A stretch of DNA of 64,000 bases from an uncultured Saprospiraceae bacterium (lineage in GTDB: Bacteria > Bacteroidota > Bacteroidia > Chitinophagales > Saprospiraceae): positions 118,290 through 182,289 of the forward strand of contig CALGLU010000058.1 of the NCBI GenBank assembly GCA_937959275.1, given 5' to 3'. How positions within the stretch are numbered: the stretch's first letter is position 1; every line of letters starts with the position of its first letter. The position numbers were made by a program, and so were the translations under genes. The notes beneath the pieces were generated by a model. The model was given only the letters and a program-made list of their open reading frames with translations, searched no databases and was not told the DNA's origin. This document shows positions 17,027-26,700 of this stretch, piece after piece.

Positions 17027-17393
17027 ATGATGTCGAAGGTATTACATATATAATGATCGGCGTACACTTATAATCATCAGATTGAAAGAGAACATAAGGC
17101 AAATTAGACTCTGATTCTTTATTCGAGACACATAAGAATTGCGCATTCAACTCGTAAGTGTGGAAGTCATAGACATTGGAAAAATCATATTAAATCCTAC
17201 TATCTAGACTTTCGTTTTTCAGACAAACGAAGCATTTGAAACAGCTGCTCACTGTTTCATCTTAGCTTTGCCTATTCGTAAGTTTGACTAGAATTATCTC
17301 ATTTTACCGCCCTCAACGTATTAATGAACCTAGAATAGTTCGGTCGCACCTTAAAAAACCTTATTTTGCCCTTTCATCCGAAGCACTTTTTTA
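17027..17393. other. Intergenic region with two hairpins before the second PBP gene
   Basis: No ORF is convincing here. Two adjacent inverted repeats stand out near 17210-17265: TTCGTTT/AAACGAA and TGAAACA/TGTTTCA. Neither is followed by a long T-run, so they are not clear terminators. They may belong to the leader of the second penicillin-binding protein gene or to the edge of the toxin-antitoxin islet. Confidence 0.4.
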
Positions 17394-20009
17394 TTGGCTA
17401 AGATAGATTGGAATAAAAGACGAAAATTACTACGCCCTTTCATTATCCTACTTTGGATATTGATGGTGCTTGGCTTTTTAGTCATTGCCTTTATCCTTTG
17501 GAGTACGAGTCAAGGTGACCTTCCGACATTTGAAGACTTAGAAAATCCCGAATATGACCTTGCTTCTCTGGTTATTGATGCAAATGGAGAAACATTTGGG
17601 AAATATTATATTGAAAATCGACAGCAGATCGATTTTGAAGAGCTATCACCTGAAGTATTAAGTGCCTTAATGTCTATTGAGGACATCAGATTCTTTAATC
17701 ACTCGGGTATTGATTTGCAAGCACTGTTTAGGGTCGCTTTCAAAACAGTGCTTCTTAGGCAGGAAAGTTCTGGAGGTGGTAGTACCATTACACAACAATT
17801 AGCCAAGCTACTGTACAGCCGCCCTAGTCTAGCAGGGAAGTCAAGTCTTGGTAAGATAAAAGCGCTTGTTGAAATTAAAATCAAAGAATGGATCACAGCT
17901 GTTAAACTCGAAACCGCCTATACAAAGGAGGAGATTTTGTCTATGTATCTCAACAAATTTGAGTTTATCAATGGTGCTCATGGGATCCAATCTGCGGCAG
18001 AAGTCTATTTTGGTAAAAACCAGGACGAGTTAACAACAACAGAAGCCGCAACCCTTGTGGGCATGCTAAAAAATCCGGCGAGATATAATCCGGTCCGTTT
18101 TTTAGACAGGACCAAAGAGCGCAGAGATGTTGTCCTTGACCAAATGCGACGTAAGAATCATATAGATGCTGAAGTCTACGATTCATTGAGGTTACTCCAA
18201 ATTGACTTGACGAATTTTAATCGCCGCAACCATTCAGAAGGACCTGCTCCCTATTTCAGAATGGAGCTAACTAAATGGTTGAAGAATATGCTAGAAGAAG
18301 AACGCTATCATAAACCAGAAGGTGGCAAATACAACATTTATACCGATGGCCTTAAGATTCATACAACAATAGACTTGGGCTACCAAAAGCATGCAGAAGG
18401 AGCTGTTAAGGATCATATGGAATGGATTCAAAATCGCTATTGGGACCGATGGAAGGGTATGGACCCTCTGACATATGAAGCGGACTCACTTCAATTAATC
18501 CAACGTAAGGAATCCGTACAGAGGCGCATTCATTATTCTGATAGATACTTGAATTTGTTCGCTAGAAAATTTTCAAAACTCAATGAAAAAGTTGCTGCAA
18601 AATACCAAGATTTTGAATTGACAGAGCCTGCACTAAGACAACTTTTTGATGCACGAAACTATGAATCAGCTATATCGAACTTTGGCAATGAAAAACTCAA
18701 AATTGGGTATCGGAAGTTAACAACAGATTCGATATGGGATGAGATCAAAGACCAGTGGCTGGATTTCAGATCAACATATGATGTTGAGTTCAACACTAAA
18801 ATCAGTTTGATGGCTTTTGATTATCAAGCAGGTGAGGTGGAAAAAGAGATGACTCCGATGGATTCTGTTTTATTTCACATGCGTCATTTCCAAACAGGCA
18901 TGATGGCGGCAGATCCAAAAACAGGCCAAATCAGAGCGTGGGTCGGCGGCACAAACCATCGCTATTTTAAATTTGATCATATCAATAGTCGACGCCAAGT
19001 GGGGTCAACTATCAAGCCATTTGTATACTCTACAGCTATTTCCTTTCAAGGGATATCACCCTGTCAAGAATTTGACGATATCCAATATACAGTCGCCCCT
19101 GGTGATGCTGGTTTGTATGTCGATGAAGAATGGTCTCCTTCCAATGCGAATGGTGAATTCACAGGTAACAAATACAATTTATTTCAAGGCCTGCTATACT
19201 CCAAAAACTCAATTTCTGTGCGGCTTGTCAAGGAAATGGGTAATGTAGAAGTCATTCGGGATTTACTGCACAATGCAGGTATTGACAAATATGCTAAGCA
19301 CCCAAGCGGTCGTTTATTAGTGCCTTCTATACCTTCACTCTGTTTGGGCTCAGTGGATTTATCTGTCATGGAAATGACTGGAGCCTATACGACATTCGCA
19401 AACAATGGTCTGTACACAGAACCTGTGTTTGTAGATTATATTGAAGATAAAAGCGGCAAGGTGATTTATAGATCAACACCTAAGCAAAAACAAGCTTTGA
19501 ACCCTGTACACAATGCAGTCATGGTGGATATGCTCAAAAACAATACGGGCGGCAGATTTGGGATGGACATCAAATCAGAAAATGGTGGCAAGACTGGTAC
19601 TACGAATGATTATGCAGATGCTTGGTTTATGGGTATTACGCCAGGCTTAGTCGTAGGTACCTGGGTTGGAGGAGATGAAAAGTGGGTTCGATTTTATACC
19701 CTGGATGATGGTCAAGGTTTCATTATGGCTAGACCAATATTCAAAGAATTTATGAAGCGAATCGAAGCAGATGAAGAGTTGGCTTATGATTCAAACAGAG
19801 AGTTCGTTACGCCTCCATCGGAGTATTATGACCTGATAGATTGTGAACGATATAAGCAGCAGGATGTTGAAGAAGAGGCACAGGAGCGAATGGACGAAAA
19901 GGCTCTAAGCGATGAATTTGAAGAAGAGGAATTTGATTTTGATGGAGAATTCGAAGAGGAATGGGAAGAAGAACCAATTGACACATCAAGATTTAATCGA
20001 AACTTATGA
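17394..20009 (+). CDS. Class A penicillin-binding protein (PBP1A type), paralogue of 13872-16361
   Basis: This 871-residue bifunctional peptidoglycan synthase has the same architecture as its neighbour: an N-terminal membrane helix (about 12-38), a GT51 domain with catalytic Glu in 'SIEDIRFFNHSGID' near 93 and 'GGGSTITQQLAKLLYS', then a transpeptidase domain with 'STIKP' near 537, 'SKNS' near 602 and 'GGKTGTTND' near 732. A very acidic tail ('DEFEEEEFDFDGEFEEEWEEE') ends the protein. The start is TTG. The similarity and order suggest an old tandem duplication. The stop overlaps the M15 peptidase start by 4 nt, so the two are likely co-translated. Confidence 0.93.
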   Translation: MAKIDWNKRRKLLRPFIILLWILMVLGFLVIAFILWSTSQGDLPTFEDLENPEYDLASLVIDANGETFGKYYIENRQQIDFEELSPEVLSALMSIEDIRFFNHSGIDLQALFRVAFKTVLLRQESSGGGSTITQQLAKLLYSRPSLAGKSSLGKIKALVEIKIKEWITAVKLETAYTKEEILSMYLNKFEFINGAHGIQSAAEVYFGKNQDELTTTEAATLVGMLKNPARYNPVRFLDRTKERRDVVLDQMRRKNHIDAEVYDSLRLLQIDLTNFNRRNHSEGPAPYFRMELTKWLKNMLEEERYHKPEGGKYNIYTDGLKIHTTIDLGYQKHAEGAVKDHMEWIQNRYWDRWKGMDPLTYEADSLQLIQRKESVQRRIHYSDRYLNLFARKFSKLNEKVAAKYQDFELTEPALRQLFDARNYESAISNFGNEKLKIGYRKLTTDSIWDEIKDQWLDFRSTYDVEFNTKISLMAFDYQAGEVEKEMTPMDSVLFHMRHFQTGMMAADPKTGQIRAWVGGTNHRYFKFDHINSRRQVGSTIKPFVYSTAISFQGISPCQEFDDIQYTVAPGDAGLYVDEEWSPSNANGEFTGNKYNLFQGLLYSKNSISVRLVKEMGNVEVIRDLLHNAGIDKYAKHPSGRLLVPSIPSLCLGSVDLSVMEMTGAYTTFANNGLYTEPVFVDYIEDKSGKVIYRSTPKQKQALNPVHNAVMVDMLKNNTGGRFGMDIKSENGGKTGTTNDYADAWFMGITPGLVVGTWVGGDEKWVRFYTLDDGQGFIMARPIFKEFMKRIEADEELAYDSNREFVTPPSEYYDLIDCERYKQQDVEEEAQERMDEKALSDEFEEEEFDFDGEFEEEWEEEPIDTSRFNRNL

Positions 20010-20824
20010 AAATCATTACTATAGTCCTCATATGTTCTGGTTTTCTGAGCTGTCATGTTAAGTCAGACACTGGGCATCTAGCAGAGGCTGACACGTCACC
20101 GATAAAAGAGTCAGCTGAAGCAAAACCGCTTGAACAAGATCCAGGTATTAATCTACAAATCGTCACTGGTAAGTTTGATCCGAAGACCCATCCTTCATTT
20201 ACGAAAGTGGACATCCAATATGCTGACAGAGAAGGACTTTTTTTGCAAAAAAGGACATACGATTCATTTAAACAAATGCATGCAGCAGCAAAAAAAGATG
20301 GGATTGACTTAATTATCAAATCTGCCACCCGAAATTTTGATTACCAAAAAGGGATTTGGGAGCGCAAATGGACAGGAACAGCAAAAATTGAAAATGGGAA
20401 AAATGCTTCTATCTCCTATCCCATGGCGAATCGCCGTGCACTCAAAATACTAGAATACAGCTCAATGCCTGGTACATCTAGACATCATTGGGGTACAGAT
20501 ATTGATCTCAATAATTTTGAAAATGAATATTTCTCAAAAGGAGAAGGCTTAACAATATATAATTGGCTTGGCCAACATGCAGCCGATTATGGCTTTTGCC
20601 AGGTCTATACTGAGAAAAACCAGGATCGACCCAATGGTTATAATGAAGAAAAGTGGCATTGGTCATATCTACCAGTAGCCCAACAACTAACTGCTTTAGC
20701 AAAAAGCTCTATGTCAGCTAACATGATTGCTGGCTTTCAAGGAGCTGAAGTAGCAGAAGAGCTGGATGTCATCAATAACTACGTTTTAGGTATTAATCCT
20801 GCTTGCCAAATCACAAACAACTAA
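20006..20824 (+). CDS. M15-family D-alanyl-D-alanine carboxypeptidase-like lipoprotein
   Basis: The 272-residue product has a lipoprotein signal 'MKIITIVLICSGFLSC'. The domain matches VanY/M15B peptidases, which trim D-Ala from peptidoglycan stem peptides with zinc: 'SATRNFDYQKGIW' (substrate-binding Arg region), 'PGTSRHHWGTDIDL' near 160 with zinc-binding His and Asp, and 'NEEKWHWSY' near 215 with catalytic Glu and third zinc ligand His. It overlaps the preceding penicillin-binding protein gene by 4 nt, consistent with a joint role in cell-wall synthesis and editing. The start ATG is well placed. Confidence 0.9.
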   Translation: MKIITIVLICSGFLSCHVKSDTGHLAEADTSPIKESAEAKPLEQDPGINLQIVTGKFDPKTHPSFTKVDIQYADREGLFLQKRTYDSFKQMHAAAKKDGIDLIIKSATRNFDYQKGIWERKWTGTAKIENGKNASISYPMANRRALKILEYSSMPGTSRHHWGTDIDLNNFENEYFSKGEGLTIYNWLGQHAADYGFCQVYTEKNQDRPNGYNEEKWHWSYLPVAQQLTALAKSSMSANMIAGFQGAEVAEELDVINNYVLGINPACQITNN

Positions 20825-20828
20825 TCCT

Positions 20829-21386
20829 ATGGCCCTAACTGAATCAAACATGCTACCAATTGGTACTCAGGCTCCAAATTTTCATTTGCTAGACACGGTG
20901 ACTGGTAATTATCGTAGCCTCGATGATTTAAAATCTGATCGTGCTACTGTGATCATGTTTATCTGTAACCATTGTCCTTTTGTTATACATGTTAATCCAG
21001 AGCTCGTGAGAATGGCTAATGAGTATCGTAATCAAGGAGTTTCATTCATTGCTATCAGCTCTAATGATATCGAGAGTATTCCTGATGATGGGCCTGATCA
21101 AATGAGATTAGTCGCGAAGGTATTGCGCTTTCCTTTCCCCTACTTATTTGATAAACGACAGGAAGTGGCGAAGGCATATGATGCTGCATGCACGCCTGAC
21201 TTTTATGTCTTTAATGGCGATTTAAAGCTTACGTATAGAGGTAGGCTAGATAAATCAAGACCAGGCAACAGCGAAGCCTTAACTGGTGAAGATCTGCGAC
21301 TAGCGATTGACAAGACCTTAGTAAATCAAGAGATCTTAGATCAATACCCAAGTGCTGGCTGTAATATCAAGTGGAAATCAACATAA
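20829..21386 (+). CDS. Thioredoxin-fold redoxin (AhpC/TSA-like) protein
   Basis: This 185-residue protein has no signal peptide and probably acts in the cytoplasm. The fold begins with 'PIGTQAPNFHLLDTVTG', typical of TSA/redoxin proteins. The active-site motif is 'FICNHCPFV' (CxxC) near residue 45, and the distal loop is 'ACTPDFYVF'. The C-terminal 'PSAGCNIKWK' is a conserved tail of this subfamily as I recall it. It is probably a thiol oxidoreductase or peroxidase; the partner is unknown. The start lies 4 nt after the M15 gene, so it is likely the last gene of that operon. Confidence 0.85.
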   Translation: MALTESNMLPIGTQAPNFHLLDTVTGNYRSLDDLKSDRATVIMFICNHCPFVIHVNPELVRMANEYRNQGVSFIAISSNDIESIPDDGPDQMRLVAKVLRFPFPYLFDKRQEVAKAYDAACTPDFYVFNGDLKLTYRGRLDKSRPGNSEALTGEDLRLAIDKTLVNQEILDQYPSAGCNIKWKST

Positions 21387-21412
21387 TTATACTGTAAGCT
21401 AGGCTCTCTTTC

Positions 21413-22132
21413 TTATTGCTTGACATCGTTATGATCAATCAATCTAAATCCATTACCATGGATATTGACGATCTCTAATTTGTCATCTTTGCTGATATAC
21501 TTACGCAATTTGGTAACAAAGACATCCATACTTCGCGCTGTGAAGTAGTTATCCTCACCCCAAATCTTAGTTAGAGCTTCAGATCGTGTGAGGACTTCAT
21601 TTTTGTACATGCAAAACATACGCAATAGATGCGCTTCTTTCGGAGAGAGTTTTGCTTTGCTGTCTTCAGCTTGTCCATCTCCAAATGTCAAAATTCGAAG
21701 TGGATAGTTGAAGTGATAATTGCCAATATTGAATTCTGTAATCTCTTCACGAGGATCAGCTTTCTTTTCGCTTCTTCTCATAATCGCTTGTACGCGATAG
21801 AGCAGTTCTTCTGAGTTAAATGGCTTTGTGATATAATCATCTGCCCCTATCTTAAAACCTTCTAGCACATCTTCTTTCAATGCTTTAGCGGTCAAGAAAA
21901 TGATAGGAATCTCTTTGTCTTTTTCACGGACTTCCTTGGCAAGAGTGAAGCCATCTTTTTTAGGCATCATCACATCAAAAATACAAAGGTTGTATGCACC
22001 TTTACTATAGGCTCTAAATCCTGCCTCACCGTCAGATTCTAAGGTGACATCATAATCGTGCATTTCAAGATATGACCTAAGAACATCACCAAAATTTTGG
22101 TCGTCTTCTACTAAAAGAATTTTATTACTCAT
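21413..22132 (-). CDS. OmpR-family response regulator
   Basis: This 239-residue regulator has a receiver domain with acidic pocket 'LVEDD', phosphoacceptor Asp in 'LCIFDVMMPKKDG' near residue 51 and conserved Lys in 'DDYITKPF'. A winged-helix DNA-binding domain follows: 'LSPKEAHLLRMFCMYKNEVLTRSEALTKIWGEDNYFTARSMDVFVTKLRKY'. It resembles RprY of Bacteroides in overall form. It lies 55 nt after the sensor kinase gene on the same strand, so they form a two-component pair. The target genes are unknown. Confidence 0.93.
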   Translation of the reverse strand: MSNKILLVEDDQNFGDVLRSYLEMHDYDVTLESDGEAGFRAYSKGAYNLCIFDVMMPKKDGFTLAKEVREKDKEIPIIFLTAKALKEDVLEGFKIGADDYITKPFNSEELLYRVQAIMRRSEKKADPREEITEFNIGNYHFNYPLRILTFGDGQAEDSKAKLSPKEAHLLRMFCMYKNEVLTRSEALTKIWGEDNYFTARSMDVFVTKLRKYISKDDKLEIVNIHGNGFRLIDHNDVKQ

Positions 22133-22187
22133 GCTTTTGCGGGTCCGTTAGTTAAACCGTTTAGTATTTTGATGAGGAAAGTGTTAA

Positions 22188-23597
22188 TTAGTCACTATTT
22201 GACGAAGAAAAAGGCAAAAATATTGTAAAGCTACTGCCAATATCGAGCTCACTTTCCACTTTGATGCTTCCTTGGTGCGCATTGACGATCGCTTTCACAT
22301 AGGACAAACCGAGGCCAAAGCCTTTCACATCGTGCAAGTTACCTGTGTGAACACGATAAAATTTCTCAAATATACTTTTGAGCGCATCCTTGCTCATCCC
22401 GATTCCTTTATCGGCTATTTCAATATTGATTCCATTAGGGGCATCCGAGGTGATAATAGATATTTCTGGAATCTCTTTTGAATACTTTTCTGCATTGTCT
22501 AACAGATTGTGTATAACGTTTGAAATATGATTGTTATCTGCCTTTATTCTTACGCTTGTTGCCTTCAGATCTAGTGTAATGCTTCCATCTCTTCTGTTGA
22601 CCTTTAATCTGGCGTGCTCAGCGGCAGTTTTTATGAGGTCGTGAACGTCAAAATCCGTCACCTTCAATTGAAAATCACTTTTTTCAAGCTGAGCCATTTG
22701 CAAGACTTTCTCCACTTGACCCAGCATCCGTTTATTCTCTTGCTTGATGATGTCAGCATAGCGCTTTACTTTATCAACATTGCCGCTTATTTTAGGACTT
22801 ATCATGGAATCTGCAGCAAGAGAAATCGTTGAAATCGGCGTCTTAAACTCATGCGTCATATTATTGATAAAATCAGTTTTCATCTCAGAAACCTTCTTTT
22901 GAAATAAAATGACATTTATGGTATACACAAAGCAGAACAAAATCAAACCAGTAAAAATCAATGAACTCACCAAGGGTACCCAACTTGACTTCCACAAATA
23001 GCTGGTTTTATTCGGGAAATAAACTTTTAATTGGCCTGGCTCTGTCTCATTTGGAAATAAATTAATAAAGTAAATTGATCCGTATAAATTTTGGAGTCCT
23101 TCTGATTGACTAATCTCAGATGAACTTGATTGCGGATTCTCTTCATCTGAGACAACATACTTGCCATTATAAATAGAAAAACTATTGGTCTTATTCGAAT
23201 AGATGCCATAATCGTAATCTGTTTTTATTCCATGGCTATCAAATTCATCCTTTACCCATTGGTCTAGTTTGTCAAGTCGAATATTTTCAAGGTATTTATT
23301 GGGTTGAAGCATAAACCCCACTTCCTCTAATTCAGATTGTTTGCTCTTAGTCAAAAAGCTCTCTAGTCCTCCACCTTGCGGTTTTTTATAATGGGAGGTC
23401 TTCATGATCTTTTGAGTTGCATCATGATAGGCGATGATCTCATCATGAACTTTACTCATGGCCTCTCGAACATTATTCGTAAAGTTTTCTTTTTGGAGGT
23501 CAACTGAGTGTTTTATCCATAAAAATTGAATCACAGAAGTCCCGATTAAAGCGAAACTCATAAGAGCGATGATAATAATTATGGATTGTTTATTCAT
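22188..23597 (-). CDS. Two-component sensor histidine kinase
   Basis: This 469-residue inner-membrane kinase has two membrane helices, about 5-27 and 205-230, enclosing a periplasmic sensing region of unknown fold. There is no evident HAMP domain. The HisKA H-box is 'FINNMTHEFKTPISTISLAADSM' near residue 250. The ATPase domain has N-box 'NVIHNLLDNAEKYS', G1 'DKGIGMSKDA' and G2 'GFGLGLSYVKAIVNAH'. It phosphorylates the OmpR-type regulator encoded directly downstream. It resembles RprX of Bacteroides in layout. The signal sensed cannot be deduced. Confidence 0.93.
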   Translation of the reverse strand: MNKQSIIIIIALMSFALIGTSVIQFLWIKHSVDLQKENFTNNVREAMSKVHDEIIAYHDATQKIMKTSHYKKPQGGGLESFLTKSKQSELEEVGFMLQPNKYLENIRLDKLDQWVKDEFDSHGIKTDYDYGIYSNKTNSFSIYNGKYVVSDEENPQSSSSEISQSEGLQNLYGSIYFINLFPNETEPGQLKVYFPNKTSYLWKSSWVPLVSSLIFTGLILFCFVYTINVILFQKKVSEMKTDFINNMTHEFKTPISTISLAADSMISPKISGNVDKVKRYADIIKQENKRMLGQVEKVLQMAQLEKSDFQLKVTDFDVHDLIKTAAEHARLKVNRRDGSITLDLKATSVRIKADNNHISNVIHNLLDNAEKYSKEIPEISIITSDAPNGINIEIADKGIGMSKDALKSIFEKFYRVHTGNLHDVKGFGLGLSYVKAIVNAHQGSIKVESELDIGSSFTIFLPFSSSNSD

Positions 23598-23711
23598 GTA
23601 ACAAAACTAGCTATTGCAGTATAAACAAATTACATGAAAGTCTCATGAATTCTGTCATAGCTTTAACGATCATTTAACCGCATTAGTAAGATGTCGTTAA
23701 ATTCAGCTCTA

Positions 23712-26700
23712 TTAATTCAAATTGAATCGTGCTGTCACACCGCCTTGCACACTTGTAATAGGATATGAAGTCGATAAATAAGGCTGAGTCGTACTGAAAT
23801 CTACAAAGCCTCTAAGCGTCAAATTCTCATTGAGTTCATAATCAACCGATGGATTTATTCTGAGTGTTTTTAATCCCCTGATTGGTTTTGCACTCGTCCC
23901 TTGATCAATCTTATGAATCCATGTTACATCATCCCTAAAGGACATATCAAAATTAATAGTCATCTCTCGACCTTGCGTATCTGTAACTCGTGAATTCGTT
24001 GGGGCTGTTGGCAAGGCAGGATCAGCTTCTACAGGAGGTGGGCCCCTTCGTTTACGTCGGCCTGAGCCTAGTTTGACATCCTGTATTGTCCAACCAAAAC
24101 CCACTGTAAATTCTGTATTTCGGGCTTCTGTTAGCTCACTAATACTTCCTGTTACCAAACTGAGATTTCGAGTCTTTTTATATTCGAAATTCATATTGAT
24201 GTCATTCCTAGTCTTTAAATCAATACCGATAATCGGCACAAACTGTTCTGAAAGAACCACAGCTGGAATCTCAAATAACGCATAGTAATTCGCTTGCTCC
24301 TGATCTGTCGGGATATAAAAACTTGTATTAAATTCTTCTATTGACGACTGGTACTGAAGATCTGTTTCGTAACGATTGATCTTTAAGTTTGTCTTGTAGG
24401 CATGTGAAACTGTAAAACTTGAAAAGATATCCTTAAACCCATTCAATTTTGACAAGCCATCCCACTTCACGCTCCAATTTGGTGCGGGGATATAGCTCCT
24501 TTGCTTGACGTCCTGCGTGATATTTAATGATACTTCATCGGTTTGCCCTGCCGTTAAATCATGTCCGCTGTATGCCGATAAAAAGGCATGAATGAGTACA
24601 TCATTTTGTTGTTTGCCAAAGCCTCTGGCATACGCTGCACCATCTTGATCGTGTGCTAATCCATCATTAGGATTTGTTTCTCCATTTCGATTAAGTAAAG
24701 CCAACCGCCTTGATATTTCAGGTCGGTTATCCTCGAACATTTGAAACAATACGTTTTGATCTCGATTAAACAAGGTCCGCATCGCAAAGTAGGTCACATC
24801 AAATGAACCTATATCTCGCATTGTAGTGTGTTGAAATATTGCTGGCGTTGTATAGCTTGCGTCTGTATTGGTATTGATAAAATACTCGGAATGGTTCTCC
24901 GAAAATGTCTTTTTAAAGTTGACTTCAATTTCAAAATCTCTCCATGGCTCGATATCTAGCTGTAATTCATAGTTCTGCTGCTGATCCTGAAGGACTTGCT
25001 GGTTTTGGAATCGATCGGATGTAATCCAGCCATTACTAGCAGCATTATCCAAAAATCCACCAGTGCCAAGGTCAGGCTGTAGACCAAACGCAAAGGCCCA
25101 ACCCGGTGCAGAAAAGCCATTTGATAAGCCCAAATATTTGGTCTCTGGTAAAAATCCTGGCACGACCGTCGATAGATTTTCACGATAAGTAAACTTCACA
25201 TTACGCAATGCAAATAAAGGTCTCAGCAATAATTTTTCAATAACAGTTCTCTCTCCATCTTTCTTATCTTTTCTATCCGTTGGCTCCTCTTCGGCTACCT
25301 TTTCTTCAGGTGCATTTCTCTCCTTACCGCCTCTTCTTGACGTTTGCTTTTGCTTATCGAGACTCTTTATATATTTCGATTTCTCGAACAGTTTATCAAA
25401 GTTAAATGTTGCATTTACTGAGCGGCTTTGATTATTGTGAATCACGTTACCCAATTGTATGCCATCAGCTCCGTCAACATCAGTACCTAATAAAATACCA
25501 TTATTCACTCCAAGTGATCCCGCAGTCCAAGCATAATCTGAATCATATTGTGCCTTTACATTGACCCAATCCATATAAGGTAAATATCGAATCGGAAGAT
25601 TCCATGACAGGGATAAACTTTGATCATAATTTCTATTACGTCCCCAGTTTCTAAGATTCTTATTTAAGGTGTCTCGAGCAGCTTGTTGCTTTTGACTGAT
25701 ATCTGCCAAGGCATTAACTTCATTGACTTCTCTACCAAATTTATCAAAAAATGGTCTGGCATCTCGATTAACCCGAATACTACCTGGACGAATTTCATCG
25801 ATCACAGAAAAGTTATTCGCAACAAAATTCATCTTTAAGGATTTTGTGAAATCCCATTTTAATGTATATCGCCGATCCCAATCAAATCGCTGATCATTAA
25901 ACACATAATCTATATCTGTCGGAATTCTATATTCCTTAATATTCTTAAATCGATTCAATTGTGTACTAAAGGAGAAGCTATTCGGAATTGGATTAAAATT
26001 AAACTCCTTAAGTATTTTTAAATGATCACTTTTTATTTTTTTGAATGGTTCTATTGGCTTGCCTTGACGTGTATAATTATAATCTAAACCGCCCGTATAA
26101 TCATCGGAGATTTCAGATTTCACAATCTCGTCCTTATACTCGGTTCTTGTATGACCATAGCTTACCGTTACATTTTCAATATCCCATGGTTTTGGTTTAC
26201 CTTTTGCATTCTGGCCTCTCTCCTTTCTGACATTTGTGAAATTGATTGTTTTGATCGTCGTCGTTTTAGCACTACGATCTTTAATATCTGCGATTTCGTC
26301 AGGGTCAGTGGTGACGGCTAATAACTCATCAACAGTCAAATCAAGTTGATAAGGATCATACTCCTCTTGAATCCTTGATTTTGCATATTGGGCATAGAAT
26401 GGAATGCTGACATTCCATTTGTTCGGTAAAAATTTTCCGAGCTCTAGATTGGTAGCCACATCATATTCTATAACACTTTCTATATTTCGATCATAGACCC
26501 GTTCATCAAGTGCTCCCCACCCAATACTTTGGTAGGATGTCGAGGCTGTAAAGTCACCAAAATCAGCTAATTGAACCTCCAACCGAGCTTCGGCTGCAAC
26601 ACCGCCCCGTTCTTGAAGTCCATTAATTCTTAATTCATTAATCCAAACCTCTCCACAAAATCGCTTACCTTGTTCACTATGTCTCACACCCACCGTGAGT

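Noticed and set aside
20053-20328. 91-aa minus-strand ORF opposite the M15 lipoprotein gene
   Set aside because: The plus-strand frame has a lipobox and full zinc motifs; the minus frame has nothing recognisable.
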